Position numbers and translations under genes: made by a program. The notes under the pieces were generated by a model. The model saw nothing but the letters and a program-made list of their open reading frames with translations. It was not told the origin of the DNA and searched no databases. A DNA stretch of 64,000 nucleotides from an uncultured Gellertiella sp. (GTDB lineage Bacteria; Pseudomonadota; Alphaproteobacteria; Rhizobiales; Rhizobiaceae), in NCBI RefSeq assembly GCF_963457605.1, contig NZ_OY735139.1, positions 3,254,001-3,318,000 on the forward strand, in the 5' to 3' direction. Every line of letters starts with the position of its first letter. Within the stretch, counting starts at the first letter, position 1. This document shows, one piece after another, positions 39,138 through 48,877 of this stretch.

Positions 39138-40406
39138 ATGTCCAATCTATCGATTTTCAAGCGTTTCATGGCGTCCGCTGTGGGCGGTGCCGCCCTTTTG
39201 TGCAGCACCGCCGCCTTTGCCGGTCAGGTCACGATCTGGTGCTGGGACCCGAATTTCAACGTCGCGATCATGAAGGAAGCCGGTGCCCGCTATACGGCCA
39301 AGCATCCCGGCACGACCTTCAATGTCGTCGATTTCTCCAAAGCGGATGTCGAGCAGAAGCTGCAGACCGGTCTTGCCGCCGGGGCCTCGGACACGCTGCC
39401 GGATATCGTGCTGATCGAGGATTACGGCGCGCAGAAATACCTGCAGTCCTTCCCCGGTGCCTTTGCCGACCTTACCGGCAAGATCGACCATTCCGGCTTT
39501 GCCAAATACAAGGTCGACCTGATGACGGTCGATGGCAAGACCTATGGCGTGCCCTTCGATACCGGCGTCACCGGCCTCTATTACCGCACCGACTATCTGG
39601 AAAAGGCCGGCCACAAGCCGGCCGAGATGGAAGATCTCACCTGGGACCGGTTCATCGAGATCGGCAAGGATGTGAAGGCCAAGGCCGGCAAGGACATGCT
39701 GGCGCTTGATCCGACCGATGCCGGGCCGATCCGCATCATGATGCAGTCCGGCGGCAAGTGGTATTTCAAGCCGGATGGCAGCCTCGACATCACCGGCAAT
39801 GCCGCCCTGAAGGAAGCGCTGGACGTGCGCGCCAGCCTTGACAAGGCCGGGATCGCCAAGCCGACCAATGGCTGGAACGAAACCGTCGGGGCCTTCGCCT
39901 CCGGCGATGTGGCGAGCGTGATGATGGGCGTCTGGATCACCGGCACCGTCAAGGCGCAGCCTGACCAGTCCGGCAAATGGGCGCTCGCTCCCATTCCGAA
40001 GCTGAAGATGAAGGGGGCCGTTGCCGCCTCCAACCTCGGCGGCTCCAGCTGGTATGTGCTGGAGGGTGCCGCCCAGAAAGGTGAGGCCATCGATTTCCTC
40101 AACGAGATCTATGGCAAGGATCTGGATTTCTACCAGAAGATCCTGACCGAACGGGGGGCCGTTGGCTCGCTGCTTGCCGCCCGCAAGGGCGACGCCTACC
40201 AGTCCGCCGACCCGTTCTTCGGCGGCCAGAAGGTCTGGCAGCTCTATTCTGACTGGCTGGCCAAGGTCCCCGCCGTCAATTACGGCACCTTCACCAACGA
40301 ACTCGACGCCGCCGTCACCGCCAACATGCCCGCACTCCTCAAGGGCGCCCCGGTGGATGACGTGCTGAAGGCCATCGACGAACAGGCCGCAGGCCAGATC
40401 AAGTAA
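39138..40406 (+). CDS. lacE: lactose ABC transporter substrate-binding protein
   Basis: 422 aa. The signal peptide ends AFA^GQ (residue 28). A family 1 solute-binding protein follows (VTIWCWDPNFNVAIMKEAGARY, DLTWDRFIEIGKDV, SNLGGSSWYVLEGAAQKGEAIDFLNEIYGKD). Gene order lacE-F-G-Z-K is that of the Agrobacterium radiobacter and S. meliloti lactose operon. It binds lactose or a related beta-galactoside in the periplasm. A hairpin and short tandem repeat separate it from lacF. Confidence 0.88.
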   Translation: MSNLSIFKRFMASAVGGAALLCSTAAFAGQVTIWCWDPNFNVAIMKEAGARYTAKHPGTTFNVVDFSKADVEQKLQTGLAAGASDTLPDIVLIEDYGAQKYLQSFPGAFADLTGKIDHSGFAKYKVDLMTVDGKTYGVPFDTGVTGLYYRTDYLEKAGHKPAEMEDLTWDRFIEIGKDVKAKAGKDMLALDPTDAGPIRIMMQSGGKWYFKPDGSLDITGNAALKEALDVRASLDKAGIAKPTNGWNETVGAFASGDVASVMMGVWITGTVKAQPDQSGKWALAPIPKLKMKGAVAASNLGGSSWYVLEGAAQKGEAIDFLNEIYGKDLDFYQKILTERGAVGSLLAARKGDAYQSADPFFGGQKVWQLYSDWLAKVPAVNYGTFTNELDAAVTANMPALLKGAPVDDVLKAIDEQAAGQIK

Positions 40407-40494
40407 CCTTCGGCCCCCCCTCCGGGATCTGTCACCCGTCCTCCCGGGAGTGTGGCAGCTTTCGGGGGGGATTTGCGATCCCTGTGCCGACAAC

Positions 40495-40556
40495 CCGGGG
40501 TAAACCCCGGAGTGAGAAGCGGCCCGGAGTAAGAAGCGGCCCGGAGTAAGAAGCGG
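40495..40556 (+). repeat. intercistronic hairpin and three 17-bp tandem repeats between lacE and lacF
   Basis: The hairpin CCGGGG-TAAA-CCCCGG (40495-40510) is followed by three copies of CCCGGAGTRAGAAGCGG (40506-40522, 40523-40539, 40540-40556). No open frame with a ribosome site uses this segment. As with REP sequences after malE, such structures could protect lacE mRNA so that more binding protein than permease is made. Confidence 0.7.
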
Positions 40557-40598
40557 AATGCCATTTGCCTTCAACGCCACCACGAGGAAAACACCAGC

Positions 40599-41495
40599 AT
40601 GGCCGGGACGACGCGATCCAGCCTGAGGCGCTATCATGATGTCAATGGCTGGCTGTTTGTCGGCCCGGCGCTGGCGCTGATCTGCCTGTTCATGATCTAT
40701 CCGATCCTGAAATCGCTGGCGCTGTCCTTCTATTCCGGGCGCGGCATGCTGCTGAAACTGTCGGGCTTCGACAATATCGCGCGGCTCTATGGCGATCCGG
40801 TCTTCGTGAAGGCGCTGGTCAATACCATGACCTTCTTCGTCATCCAGGTGCCGGTCATGATCACCCTGGCGCTGCTGCTTGCAGCGCTGCTGAACAGTCC
40901 GGCCCTGCGGCTTTCCGGCCTGTTCCGCACCGCGATCTTCCTGCCCTGCGTCTCGTCGCTGGTTGCCTATTCGATCCTGTTCAAGAGCATGTTTGCCGTC
41001 GATGGCGTGGTCAACCGCGCCCTCGGCTTCATCGGCCTGATGCCGGAGCCGATCAACTGGCTGACCGATCCGTTCTGGGCGAAGGTGCTGATCATCATCG
41101 CCATCACCTGGCGCTGGACCGGCTACAACATGATCTTCTACCTGGCCGCGCTGCAGAATATCGACCGCTCGATCTACGAGGCCGCCCGCATCGACGGGGT
41201 GCCCGCTTCCGGGCGGTTCCTGTTTCTCACCATCCCGATGCTGAAGCCGGTAATCCTGTTTACCACCATCACCTCGATGATCGGCACCATGCAGCTGTTT
41301 GACGAGGTCTACCTGTTCACCGAGGGCAAGGGCGGACCGGCCAATGCCACCATGACCCTGTCGCTCTATATCTACAATCTCACCTTCCGCTTCATGCCGA
41401 GCTTCGGCTATGCCGCCACCGTCTCCTATGTGATCGTGCTGATGGTGGCCGTGCTGTCCTTCGTGCAGTTTTATGCCGCGAGGGACCGGGGATGA
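40599..41495 (+). CDS. lacF: lactose ABC transporter permease
   Basis: 298 aa, six transmembrane helices. The EAA loop YEAARIDGVPASGRFLFLTIPMLKPV identifies a MalF-type permease. The ATG 40599 follows GAGGA. The stop overlaps the lacG start (ATGA). Confidence 0.92.
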   Translation: MAGTTRSSLRRYHDVNGWLFVGPALALICLFMIYPILKSLALSFYSGRGMLLKLSGFDNIARLYGDPVFVKALVNTMTFFVIQVPVMITLALLLAALLNSPALRLSGLFRTAIFLPCVSSLVAYSILFKSMFAVDGVVNRALGFIGLMPEPINWLTDPFWAKVLIIIAITWRWTGYNMIFYLAALQNIDRSIYEAARIDGVPASGRFLFLTIPMLKPVILFTTITSMIGTMQLFDEVYLFTEGKGGPANATMTLSLYIYNLTFRFMPSFGYAATVSYVIVLMVAVLSFVQFYAARDRG

Positions 41496-42313
41496 GCGCC
41501 CGATTTTTCCGGCATGTCCCGACCGTGCTCTTGCATTTGCTGCTGGCGCTTGCGGCCTTCGTCTCGGTCTTTCCCTTTCTCTGGATGCTGCTCGGGGCGA
41601 CCAATACCACCGGCGACATCATTCGCGGCAAGGTGACACCAGGCGCTGCCCTTTTCGACAATCTCCGGGCCTTTACGGCGGCGGTCGATGTGCCGCTGGT
41701 GATGTGGAATTCGTTGAAGGTGGCGATCCTCGGCACCGCCTTCACCCTGCTCATCTCGTCACTTGCCGGCTATGGCTTTGAAATGTTTCGCTCGCGGCTG
41801 CGCGAACGGCTCTACAGCCTGGTGCTTCTGACCCTGATGGTGCCCTATGCAGCGCTGATCATTCCGCTGTTCATCCTGATGGGCAGGGCGCATCTGCTCA
41901 ACACCCATCTGGCGATCATCCTGCCGACGGTCGCCTCCTCCTTCGTCATCTTCTATTTCCGCCAGGCCTCCAAGGCCTTCCCGGGCGAATTGCGCGATGC
42001 CGCCAAAGTCGACGGGCTGAAGGAATGGCAGATCTTCTTCTTCATCTACCTGCCGGTAATGCGCTCGACCTATGCGGCGGCCTTCGTCATCGTCTTCATG
42101 CTGAACTGGAACAACTATCTCTGGCCGCTGATCGTGCTGCAATCGAATGACACCAAGACCATCACCCTGGTGATTTCGTCGCTCGCCTCGGCCTATTTCC
42201 CCGAATATGGCACGGTGATGATCGGCACGATCCTCGCCACCCTTCCTACCCTTCTCGTCTTCTTCGCCATGCAGCGCCAGTTCGTGCAAGGCATGCTTGG
42301 CTCCGTGAAATAG
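41492..42313 (+). CDS. lacG: lactose ABC transporter permease
   Basis: 273 aa, six transmembrane helices. ELRDAAKVDGLKEWQIFFFIYLPVMRSTYAAAFVIVFMLNWNNYLWPLIV holds the EAA-type loop of MalG-family permeases. It overlaps lacF by four bases and precedes lacZ by nine bases. Confidence 0.92.
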   Translation: MSARFFRHVPTVLLHLLLALAAFVSVFPFLWMLLGATNTTGDIIRGKVTPGAALFDNLRAFTAAVDVPLVMWNSLKVAILGTAFTLLISSLAGYGFEMFRSRLRERLYSLVLLTLMVPYAALIIPLFILMGRAHLLNTHLAIILPTVASSFVIFYFRQASKAFPGELRDAAKVDGLKEWQIFFFIYLPVMRSTYAAAFVIVFMLNWNNYLWPLIVLQSNDTKTITLVISSLASAYFPEYGTVMIGTILATLPTLLVFFAMQRQFVQGMLGSVK

Positions 42314-42322
42314 GACAATGCA

Positions 42323-44566
42323 ATGCGCCGTTATGAAAAGTTCAACCGCGACTGGACCTTCAGGCCCGGCTTCGTCATCGCCGATACGCTTGGCCTGCAG
42401 AAAGGCGAGACCGTCCAGCTGCCGCATACGGCCGTCGAGGTGCCCTATAACTATGTCGACGAGACCTGCTACCAGCGCGCCTTCTGCTACCAGAAGCTCA
42501 TCGCCTGGGACCCCTCTTTCGAAGGGCGCGAGGTCTCGCTGGTCTTCGACGGGGCGATGGCCGACAGCGTCGTCTACCTGAACGGGGTGGAAATCGCCGC
42601 CCATCCGGATGGCTATACGCCCTTCGAGGCAAGGCTGACGCCGCATCTGCGACAGGGCGACAATCTGCTCACCGTCAGGATCGACGGATCGGAAAACCCC
42701 GACATCCCGCCGTTTGGCGCGGTGATCGATTACCTCACCTATGCCGGCCTCTATCGCGATGTCTGGCTGAAGGTGACCTCGCCGGTTTCCGTCGGCAGGA
42801 TCAAGATCGAGACACCGGACCCGCTCGCCGCAGAAAAAACCGTGACGGCACGGGTCTGGCTTGCCGGCGACGGCGCACCTGAAGTGTCGGGGCAGCTGAC
42901 CGGCGTGATCACCGACCGGATCGGCCGCAAGATTGCCGAAACGGCAGTCCCGGTTTCGGGCGGCGAGGCGAGGCTCGGGTTTTCCGGCCTGAAGGATATC
43001 GGGCTCTGGGATCTCGACACGCCGACCCTCTACACGCTCACCGTGACGCTGGAGACGCCGCAAGGCTCCGACGCGCTCCGGTCCCGGTTCGGCTTCCGCG
43101 CGGCGGAATTTACCGCCGGGGGATTCCTGCTCAATGGCCGGGTCGTGAAACTGCGCGGCCTCAACCGCCATCAGGCCTGGCCGCATCTCGGCTATGCGAT
43201 GGGGCGGCGCGGGCAGGAGAAGGATGCCGAGATCCTGAAATTCGATCTCGCCTGCAATATCGTGCGCACCTCCCATTATCCGCAATCGGCCTATTTTCTC
43301 GACCGCTGCGACGAGATCGGGCTCCTGGTGTTTGAGGAAATCCCCGGCTGGCAGCATATCGGCGGGCAGGCGTGGAAAGAGCAGGCGGTCAGAAATGTCC
43401 GGGGGATGATCGAGCGCGACTGGAACCACCCGTCGATCATCATCTGGGGGGTGCGGATCAACGAGAGCCGCGACGACCACGATTTCTATCTCGAGACCAA
43501 CCGGCTCGCCCATGCGCTCGACACCACCCGCCAGACCGGCGGCGTGCGCTACATCACCGACAGCGAGTTGCTCGAAGACGTCTACACGATGAACGACTTC
43601 ATCCTCGGCATGGAGGAAATGCCCGGCCACAACCGTGCGCGGATGGCGCTGCGCGACCAGCAGGAGGTGACCGGCCTCGAGCGCAAGGTACCCTACATGG
43701 TCACCGAATATGGTGGCCACATGTATCCGACCAAGCGTTTCGACCAGGAGCAGCGGCAGGCCGAGCATGTCAGCCGCCATCTCGCCATCCTCAATGCGGC
43801 GGCGGGCGATCCCTCGATTTCCGGGTCAACCGGCTGGTGCCTGTTCGACTACAACACCCACAAGGATTTCGGCTCCGGTGACCGGATCTGCTATCACGGC
43901 GTGCTCGACATGTATCGCGAGCCGAAATTTGCAGCCTTTGCCTATGCCTCGCAGGGCGATCCGGCGGCAGGCGTGGTCTTGCAGCCGGTCAGCTTCTGGG
44001 CGCGCGGCGAGCGCAATATCGGCGGCGTGCTGCCGCTTGTCATCCTCACCAATTGCGATCATGTCGATATCAGGATGGGGACCGTCACCAAGCGCGTTCA
44101 TCCAGACCGCAAGACCTATCCGCATCTTCCCCACCCGCCCTGTATTCTCGACCGCTCGATGGTGTCGCCGGAGGAATTCGGCGAATGGGGCATGACCTGG
44201 CGGGATGGCGAGATCACCGGCTATGTCGGGGAGGAAGCGGTCAAGCGCCTGCATTTCGTCGCCGATCCCTTGCCGACCCTTCTGGACATCGCCCCTGACG
44301 ACGTGATCCTTAGGGCGGGCGAGAAGGATACGGTGCGGATCATGCTGCGGGCGCTGGATCAGGGCGGCAACCTGCTTGCCTTCTTCGATGCGCCGGTCGA
44401 ACTGTCGCTCGAAGGGCCGGGCCGCATCGTCGGGCCGGATCTCGTCAGCCTGAAGGGCGGGGTTGTCGGCACCTATGTCGAGGCGGGCGATGTCGCGGGA
44501 CGCCTGACCCTCTGGGTCCGCTGCGCGCCCTTTGCCCCCCAGTCGCTCACCCTTGAAATCCGCTGA
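42323..44566 (+). CDS. lacZ: family GH2 beta-galactosidase
   Basis: 747 aa. The GH2 sugar-binding and immunoglobulin-like domains lie at the N-terminus ([45 protein letters not shown]). The TIM-barrel catalytic region begins near [22 protein letters not shown]. The acid/base Glu is in [15 protein letters not shown] and the nucleophile Glu in [12 protein letters not shown]. The length and position match rhizobial LacZ rather than the 1023-aa E. coli enzyme. No signal peptide, so lactose is cleaved in the cytoplasm. Beta-glucuronidase is an alternative GH2 activity. Confidence 0.85.
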   Translation: MRRYEKFNRDWTFRPGFVIADTLGLQKGETVQLPHTAVEVPYNYVDETCYQRAFCYQKLIAWDPSFEGREVSLVFDGAMADSVVYLNGVEIAAHPDGYTPFEARLTPHLRQGDNLLTVRIDGSENPDIPPFGAVIDYLTYAGLYRDVWLKVTSPVSVGRIKIETPDPLAAEKTVTARVWLAGDGAPEVSGQLTGVITDRIGRKIAETAVPVSGGEARLGFSGLKDIGLWDLDTPTLYTLTVTLETPQGSDALRSRFGFRAAEFTAGGFLLNGRVVKLRGLNRHQAWPHLGYAMGRRGQEKDAEILKFDLACNIVRTSHYPQSAYFLDRCDEIGLLVFEEIPGWQHIGGQAWKEQAVRNVRGMIERDWNHPSIIIWGVRINESRDDHDFYLETNRLAHALDTTRQTGGVRYITDSELLEDVYTMNDFILGMEEMPGHNRARMALRDQQEVTGLERKVPYMVTEYGGHMYPTKRFDQEQRQAEHVSRHLAILNAAAGDPSISGSTGWCLFDYNTHKDFGSGDRICYHGVLDMYREPKFAAFAYASQGDPAAGVVLQPVSFWARGERNIGGVLPLVILTNCDHVDIRMGTVTKRVHPDRKTYPHLPHPPCILDRSMVSPEEFGEWGMTWRDGEITGYVGEEAVKRLHFVADPLPTLLDIAPDDVILRAGEKDTVRIMLRALDQGGNLLAFFDAPVELSLEGPGRIVGPDLVSLKGGVVGTYVEAGDVAGRLTLWVRCAPFAPQSLTLEIR

Positions 44567-44577
44567 GGAAGCCGAAG

Positions 44578-45666
44578 ATGGCACAGGTCAGTCTGAAACA
44601 GCTGCGCAAGACCTATGGTTCGGTCGAGGTCCTGAAGGGCGTCGATCTCAGCGTCGGGGCTGGCGAATTCATCGTCTTCGTCGGCCCCTCCGGCTGCGGG
44701 AAATCGACGCTGCTGCGGATGATTGCCGGGCTTGAGGATATCAGCGCCGGGGAACTGTCGATTGGCGGCACCGTCGTCAACGACGTCGATCCCTCGAAGC
44801 GCGGCATTGCCATGGTGTTCCAGTCCTATGCGCTCTACCCGCACATGACGGTGCGCGACAACATGGGCTTTGCGCTGCGCTTTGCCGGCATGGCGAGGGC
44901 CGAGATCGACAGCCGGGTCGCCGCCGCCGCCCGCATCCTCGAACTGGATGCGCTGATGGACCGCAAGCCGAAGGCGCTGTCCGGCGGCCAGCGCCAGCGC
45001 GTCGCCATCGGCCGGGCCATCGTCCGCCAGCCGGATGTCTTCCTGTTCGACGAACCGCTGTCCAATCTCGATGCCGAGCTGCGCGTTCACATGCGGGTCG
45101 AGATCGCCCGGCTGCACAAGGAACTCAGGGCCACCATCATATATGTCACCCATGACCAGGTGGAAGCGATGACGCTGGCCGACCGGATCGTGGTGATGCG
45201 GGCCGGGCGGGTGGAACAGGTGGGCGCGCCGCTGGAACTCTATGACGATCCCGACAATCTCTTCGTTGCAGGCTTCATCGGCTCGCCGCGGATGAATGTG
45301 CTGCCTGCACGCGTCGCCGCACTGCCCGACACCGGCAAGGTGACGCTGCGGCTTGCCGACAGCCCGCAGACGGAAATCACCCTTGCCACAACGTCACCGC
45401 TCGAGATCGGCCAAACCGTCAGCCTCGGCATCCGCCCGGAACATTTCCTGCCCGCAGGCAAAGGCGAGGCCGGGCTTGAAGTCGAGGTCGATGTCACCGA
45501 ACATCTCGGCCATACCAGCTATGTCTATGCCCATCTCGGCACCAGCGAGCGGATCATCATCGAGGCCGAAGAGCGCCACGGCACCTGGCCTGATGGCAAG
45601 ATGCCGGTCGGCATTTCGGCCAGCGCCTGCTTTCTGTTCGACAGCGCCGGCGAGCGCCTGCGCTAG
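44578..45666 (+). CDS. lacK: lactose ABC transporter ATP-binding protein
   Basis: 362 aa. Walker [10 protein letters not shown], signature [15 protein letters not shown], Walker [13 protein letters not shown], then a C-terminal TOBE/OB domain as in MalK/UgpC. The start ATG 44578 follows GAGGAAG. The stop TAG is shared with dispersed element copy 4, which ends the operon. Confidence 0.92.
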   Translation: MAQVSLKQLRKTYGSVEVLKGVDLSVGAGEFIVFVGPSGCGKSTLLRMIAGLEDISAGELSIGGTVVNDVDPSKRGIAMVFQSYALYPHMTVRDNMGFALRFAGMARAEIDSRVAAAARILELDALMDRKPKALSGGQRQRVAIGRAIVRQPDVFLFDEPLSNLDAELRVHMRVEIARLHKELRATIIYVTHDQVEAMTLADRIVVMRAGRVEQVGAPLELYDDPDNLFVAGFIGSPRMNVLPARVAALPDTGKVTLRLADSPQTEITLATTSPLEIGQTVSLGIRPEHFLPAGKGEAGLEVEVDVTEHLGHTSYVYAHLGTSERIIIEAEERHGTWPDGKMPVGISASACFLFDSAGERLR

Positions 45667-45708
45667 AGTTTGTCAGGGAAAAGTGGAATCCGGTTTTCCC
45701 TGACAAAC
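45664..45708 (+). repeat. dispersed palindromic element, copy 4; probable bidirectional terminator
   Basis: TAG (45664-45666, the lacK stop), then GTTTGTCAGGGAAAA pairs with TTTTCCCTGACAAAC (45694-45708) in a 15-bp perfect stem around GTGGAATCCGG. The element lies two bases from the end of the convergent lipoprotein gene. A-rich and T-rich arms are suited to ending transcription from both sides. Confidence 0.8.
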
Positions 45709-45709
45709 A

Positions 45710-46111
45710 TTACTGGTCGGCTGCATCCGTCAGGAATTCCGCGCAATAGGACGGGCCCTTGACGCCGGGACGGTCCGAAATCGCGGTGATGCTGCGGATC
45801 TTGTAATGCTCGTCGACATGCAGTTGCACGGCGCAGCTGAGGTAACGGGTGCGGGACGGGCCATGCTTGCCCTTCTTGCCACCCGCTGCCGGTGCCGGCA
45901 CATGCACGGTCTTGTAGCCGCCACGCCAGCTATAGACGGTCACCCCGCCTTCGCTGCTGTCGGAGAGCGGCGGGCCATAATTGGCAAAGAAAATGCCGGC
46001 CGATTTGCCATTCCACTGGCTCTCGAGCGCATTGCGCGGCGTGCCGCCCGTCGTCGTGCAACCAGCCAGCAGGGCCAGGGCACCAGCAAGTGCGATCATG
46101 CGTGAAGTCAT
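45710..46111 (-). CDS. small lipoprotein of unknown function
   Basis: 133 aa from ATG 46111 (AAGGAA upstream). MTSRMIALAGALALLAGC puts the lipidated Cys at residue 18. The mature domain FFANYGPPLSDSSEGGVTVYSWRGGYKTVHVP resembles small outer-membrane-associated lipoproteins conserved in rhizobia. The longer open frame upstream has no ribosome site. No known function. Confidence 0.75.
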   Translation of the reverse strand: MTSRMIALAGALALLAGCTTTGGTPRNALESQWNGKSAGIFFANYGPPLSDSSEGGVTVYSWRGGYKTVHVPAPAAGGKKGKHGPSRTRYLSCAVQLHVDEHYKIRSITAISDRPGVKGPSYCAEFLTDAADQ

Positions 46112-46501
46112 CAAAAAGGTTCCTTGCAAGAGATATCCGCCTTTCGCACGCCCTGCCAGATCCCCTGTCTCCGCGCGCGCTGTTGCGGCGTCGGTCTGGA
46201 GCATGTCGTGCAAAATTGTACAACGGTTTTGCGGGATCGACATGCGACAAACAAGGAGATAAAGCGTGGCAAGCGAATCTGAAAGATCGAGACACGCTTT
46301 AACCGATCGCAGGCCTGATGAAAATCACCCCCGGCAGCAGTTTGTGACAATTTGCCGTAAAACAGAACGATCCCGGCGCGAAAACCCCGGCTCTGCCGCG
46401 CTGCTGAATGCCACCCCGCAAATAATCAAAAGCCCGGGCGTTTTTTTGTCTTTGCCGCTTGTGTCCTCAAAAATGCTGGTCTATAGAACCCGCGCTGGTC
46501 A
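46112..46501. other. intergenic region before tRNA-Pro
   Basis: No supported gene. It contains GCAAAA (46210-46215), TTGTACAA (46216-46223) and TTTTGC (46227-46232), a small nested dyad in the upstream region of the lipoprotein gene. A GCCCGGGC followed by seven T (46431-46447) might weakly terminate rightward transcripts. Confidence 0.4.
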
Positions 46502-46578
46502 CGGAGTGTAGCGCAGTCTGGTAGCGCACCACGTTCGGGACGTGGGGGTCGGATGTTCGAATCATCTCACTCCGACCA
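46502..46578 (+). tRNA. tRNA-Pro (anticodon CGG)
   Basis: The acceptor CGGAGTG (46502-46508) pairs with CACTCCG (46568-46574), discriminator A, CCA encoded (46576-46578). The anticodon stem is CCACG / CGTGG with loop TTCGGGA, anticodon CGG. The T loop is TTCGAAT. 77 bases. Confidence 0.96.
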
Positions 46579-46582
46579 GCCG

Positions 46583-46625
46583 AAAAGCCCTTGATTTCAT
46601 TGCGAAATCGGGGCTTTTTCCTTTT
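46583..46625 (+). terminator. intrinsic terminator of tRNA-Pro
   Basis: AAAAGCCC and GATTTC (46583-46598) pair with GAAATC and GGGGCTTTTT (46604-46619), followed by CCTTTTT. It begins five bases after the tRNA 3' end and is followed by a T-run, a standard rho-independent terminator. Confidence 0.85.
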
Positions 46626-46827
46626 TGGGCGGTCGATGGGGGATGTCTTGCCCTCTGTGGCAAAGCCCCGGATTGGCGTGGCTCGCCTCAATTGACCTGA
46701 CCTGAACTTTCAGTGGGTGGTGATGATGTCCGCAGCCGTTTGGCCGCGACGGAGCGATGACGCCGGTCCCCAAGGCTCATCGTCTTCGCCGCCCATACTC
46801 TCCGACCGCATCCCGGCCAGGCGTCTG

Positions 46828-48045
46828 TCAGGCGCGGGCGAGGGCGGAGAGGAGGGCGGTGATTTCGGATTGGCGGCTGACGCCGGTCTTGCGCATGATG
46901 CTTTTCACATGGCTGCGCACGGTTTCATAATTCATCTGGCGGTTTTCGGAGATTTCCTTGGCACCATAGCCGCAGGCAAGCGCCCCGGCGATCACATATT
47001 CCTGCGCCGTCAGGCCGAAAATCCCGCGCAGGCAATCGGCGGAAGGTGTCTTCTGGTCCCCGAGATCGATCAGCAGGCCCGCCAATACCGGACCGGGGAC
47101 GAGATCATAGGGCGGCCGTTCCAGCCATTTCAGGCTGACCAGCAGCGGCCGTCGGCCTTCGCGGGTGAAGGCGACAGGCGCAATCTCGGCAGGGGCTGAA
47201 GCTGTCGTGCCATGCGGCGCGGCGGTCATTTTCCTCCTGCCCCGCTCGGGCTGCAATCCCGGCGGGTCCTGCCTCGCGTGGGCAAGTGGCGTGGTCAGGC
47301 AGCGGCGGATGCGGTTGCGCAGCAGTAGCGTTTCGGACGCGTTGCTGCCGGTCAGTTCGCCATTCACCTGTCTGATGTCGCGGTCGAAAAAGGCCTCGGC
47401 TTGCGGATTGGCGGCCAGAATGCGACCGGAGCGGCCAATCAGCACCACGGGTGCTCCCGACAGCGAAAACCCGTCAAGCAGATCGGCCATGCTGCGCGTC
47501 GCCAGCCGGTGGGCAAGGCCCATCGCCACTTCCAGTGCCTGCAGCAGGTGATCGATCATCAGCGCCGGTGACGACCCGCGTGGCGGCAGATCCTGCTCGC
47601 GGACCAGATGCAGGCAGAGCGGACGGGTGTCCGCGGTTGCCTGCATGGCGGGAGAGCCATCCGGCACCTGCAGCGGGATCTTGCGCAGCGGTCCCCGCGC
47701 GGCAAGGGGCGCACGCCCCCTGTCCGTCACCCGCCTGCCACTTCTGTCCGTATCCAGAGACAAAGGGCTCTCCAGCAGTCCCGAACTGACGGGAAAGCCG
47801 AGCTCTACCGCGAGCGCCGGGAAAAAGTCCGACGGGGCGAGATAGGCCCCGTGCGATTCTGTCTGCACACTGATGGTTTCCAGCACCGCCGGCCAGAGCT
47901 CCGGCCGGATACAGGCCTCGATGATCTGATCGGCAATCGCGTCCCGGGTCAATACCCGTCTCTCCGGTCGCGCGGGTTCGAACAGGGACAGGAGCTTGTC
48001 GCTGGCGTCAGGGCTCGGCTTCAGAGCAAGGGAACAGATGTCCAT
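46828..48045 (-). CDS. LuxR-type HTH transcriptional regulator
   Basis: 405 aa from ATG 48045. The C-terminal HTH is FGLTAQEYVIAGALACGYGAKEISENRQMNYETVRSHVKSIMRKTGVSRQSE (LuxR/FixJ type). The middle region GFSLSGAPVVLIGRSGRILAANPQAEAFFDRDIRQVNGELTG is PAS-like. There is no autoinducer-binding or receiver domain, so the signal is unknown. An ORF for a 58-residue membrane protein lies 245 bases upstream on the same strand. The upstream ATG 48138 has no ribosome site. Confidence 0.82.
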   Translation of the reverse strand: MDICSLALKPSPDASDKLLSLFEPARPERRVLTRDAIADQIIEACIRPELWPAVLETISVQTESHGAYLAPSDFFPALAVELGFPVSSGLLESPLSLDTDRSGRRVTDRGRAPLAARGPLRKIPLQVPDGSPAMQATADTRPLCLHLVREQDLPPRGSSPALMIDHLLQALEVAMGLAHRLATRSMADLLDGFSLSGAPVVLIGRSGRILAANPQAEAFFDRDIRQVNGELTGSNASETLLLRNRIRRCLTTPLAHARQDPPGLQPERGRRKMTAAPHGTTASAPAEIAPVAFTREGRRPLLVSLKWLERPPYDLVPGPVLAGLLIDLGDQKTPSADCLRGIFGLTAQEYVIAGALACGYGAKEISENRQMNYETVRSHVKSIMRKTGVSRQSEITALLSALARA

Positions 48046-48290
48046 GGTGCAGGTCTCATCAGGGTCACGTCGGTGATGGCAAAGGGGGGCCGACAGAAAC
48101 GGCTCCCTGCCAGGGCGGGCAAGAAAAACGTCCATCAATTTGAATTAACCAAATCCAGTATCCGAAACGGCATTGCGCCTTTCCGGGATCTCTCTGGCAT
48201 TGTGTCGCTCAACTCGCATATCCATATCGGTCCGGACAATAACGTTTACGAATGAATTGCGAATTCTTTAACATGTAATGTTATGAATGT

Positions 48291-48467
48291 TCAGAGGACC
48301 GCTGCGGTTCGATCAGCCCCGTCCTCCTGTATTTGTCCTTCCAGATCACCAACCTCATCCAGGAAAGCGCCGCTCCGTTTAAGGATGGGGCCAAGCCACA
48401 GGCCGAGGACCACCGAAATGGAGAACCAGATCGAAAAACCTATCATGATATGAATATAAAATGTCAT
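48291..48467 (-). CDS. 58-aa single-pass membrane protein (small ORF)
   Basis: Reading MTFYIHIMIGFSIWFSISVV then LGLWLGPILKRSGAFLDEVG, and ending GADRTAAVL-TGA. One hydrophobic helix (residues 4-28), an R/K pair after it, and an acidic soluble tail fit an N-out/C-in or tail-anchored small protein. GAGAAG lies about four bases before the ATG. ATG 48446 is an in-frame alternative. It lies upstream of the LuxR-type gene on the same strand. No similarity is claimed. Confidence 0.55.
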   Translation of the reverse strand: MTFYIHIMIGFSIWFSISVVLGLWLGPILKRSGAFLDEVGDLEGQIQEDGADRTAAVL

Positions 48468-48523
48468 ATATACTTCTCAACCATATACACCATTTCTAAT
48501 ATAATCGTAAAATCCGGCTATGA

Positions 48524-48568
48524 CAACAGAATAATAAGTTGTATATTATACAAAATAATATTCTGTTG
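48524..48568. promoter_or_regulatory. 45-bp concentric double palindrome in the divergent promoter region
   Basis: The outer arms CAACAGAATA (48524-48533) and TATTCTGTTG (48559-48568) and the inner palindrome TTGTATA-T-TATACAA (48539-48553) share the same centre, 48546. The DNA around it is strongly AT-rich. It lies between the 58-codon ORF (-) and the decarboxylase gene (+), so it may be an operator for both, possibly of the adjacent LuxR-type regulator. No T-run terminator features. Confidence 0.6.
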
Positions 48569-48877
48569 TGTTCTGTCGCCCTTATATGCAGGATTGTCGC
48601 GGTGAGTGAGCGAAAATATGCATGGAAACGGGTGTTTGTTCTCGCCATAGTGGCGGGATGGGTGGGTGAAATTTCGTCTGACAGGGAGTGGTGACCCCGC
48701 GTGAGCGCCGGTGCCTGGGCCGGGTTTTGCCGGTCAGGGCGCAGGAGAGGCACGATATCCTTAACATGTAAAATAAATTTCGCCGCACCCTTGTATTCGC
48801 CGCACAACCGGTGTGAGTTGCGGTTTTGGCAAATCGCTCTTCTCCTTGGGCGGAGAGAGCTGTCGGGAGCAGGTGCC
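48569..48877. other. leader region of the decarboxylase gene
   Basis: AT-rich near the palindrome, then GC-rich. No gene is recognised. The in-frame extension from 48701 lacks a ribosome site and family similarity, so ATG 48878 is the preferred start. Confidence 0.4.

Noticed and set aside
40506-40556. CRISPR-like or coding repeat
   Set aside because: Three directly abutting 17-bp units with no spacers and no open frame with a start site; simple tandem repeat.
41759-43780. Minus-strand 673-codon open frame over lacG and lacZ
   Set aside because: Shadow frame; both sense genes are complete and well supported.
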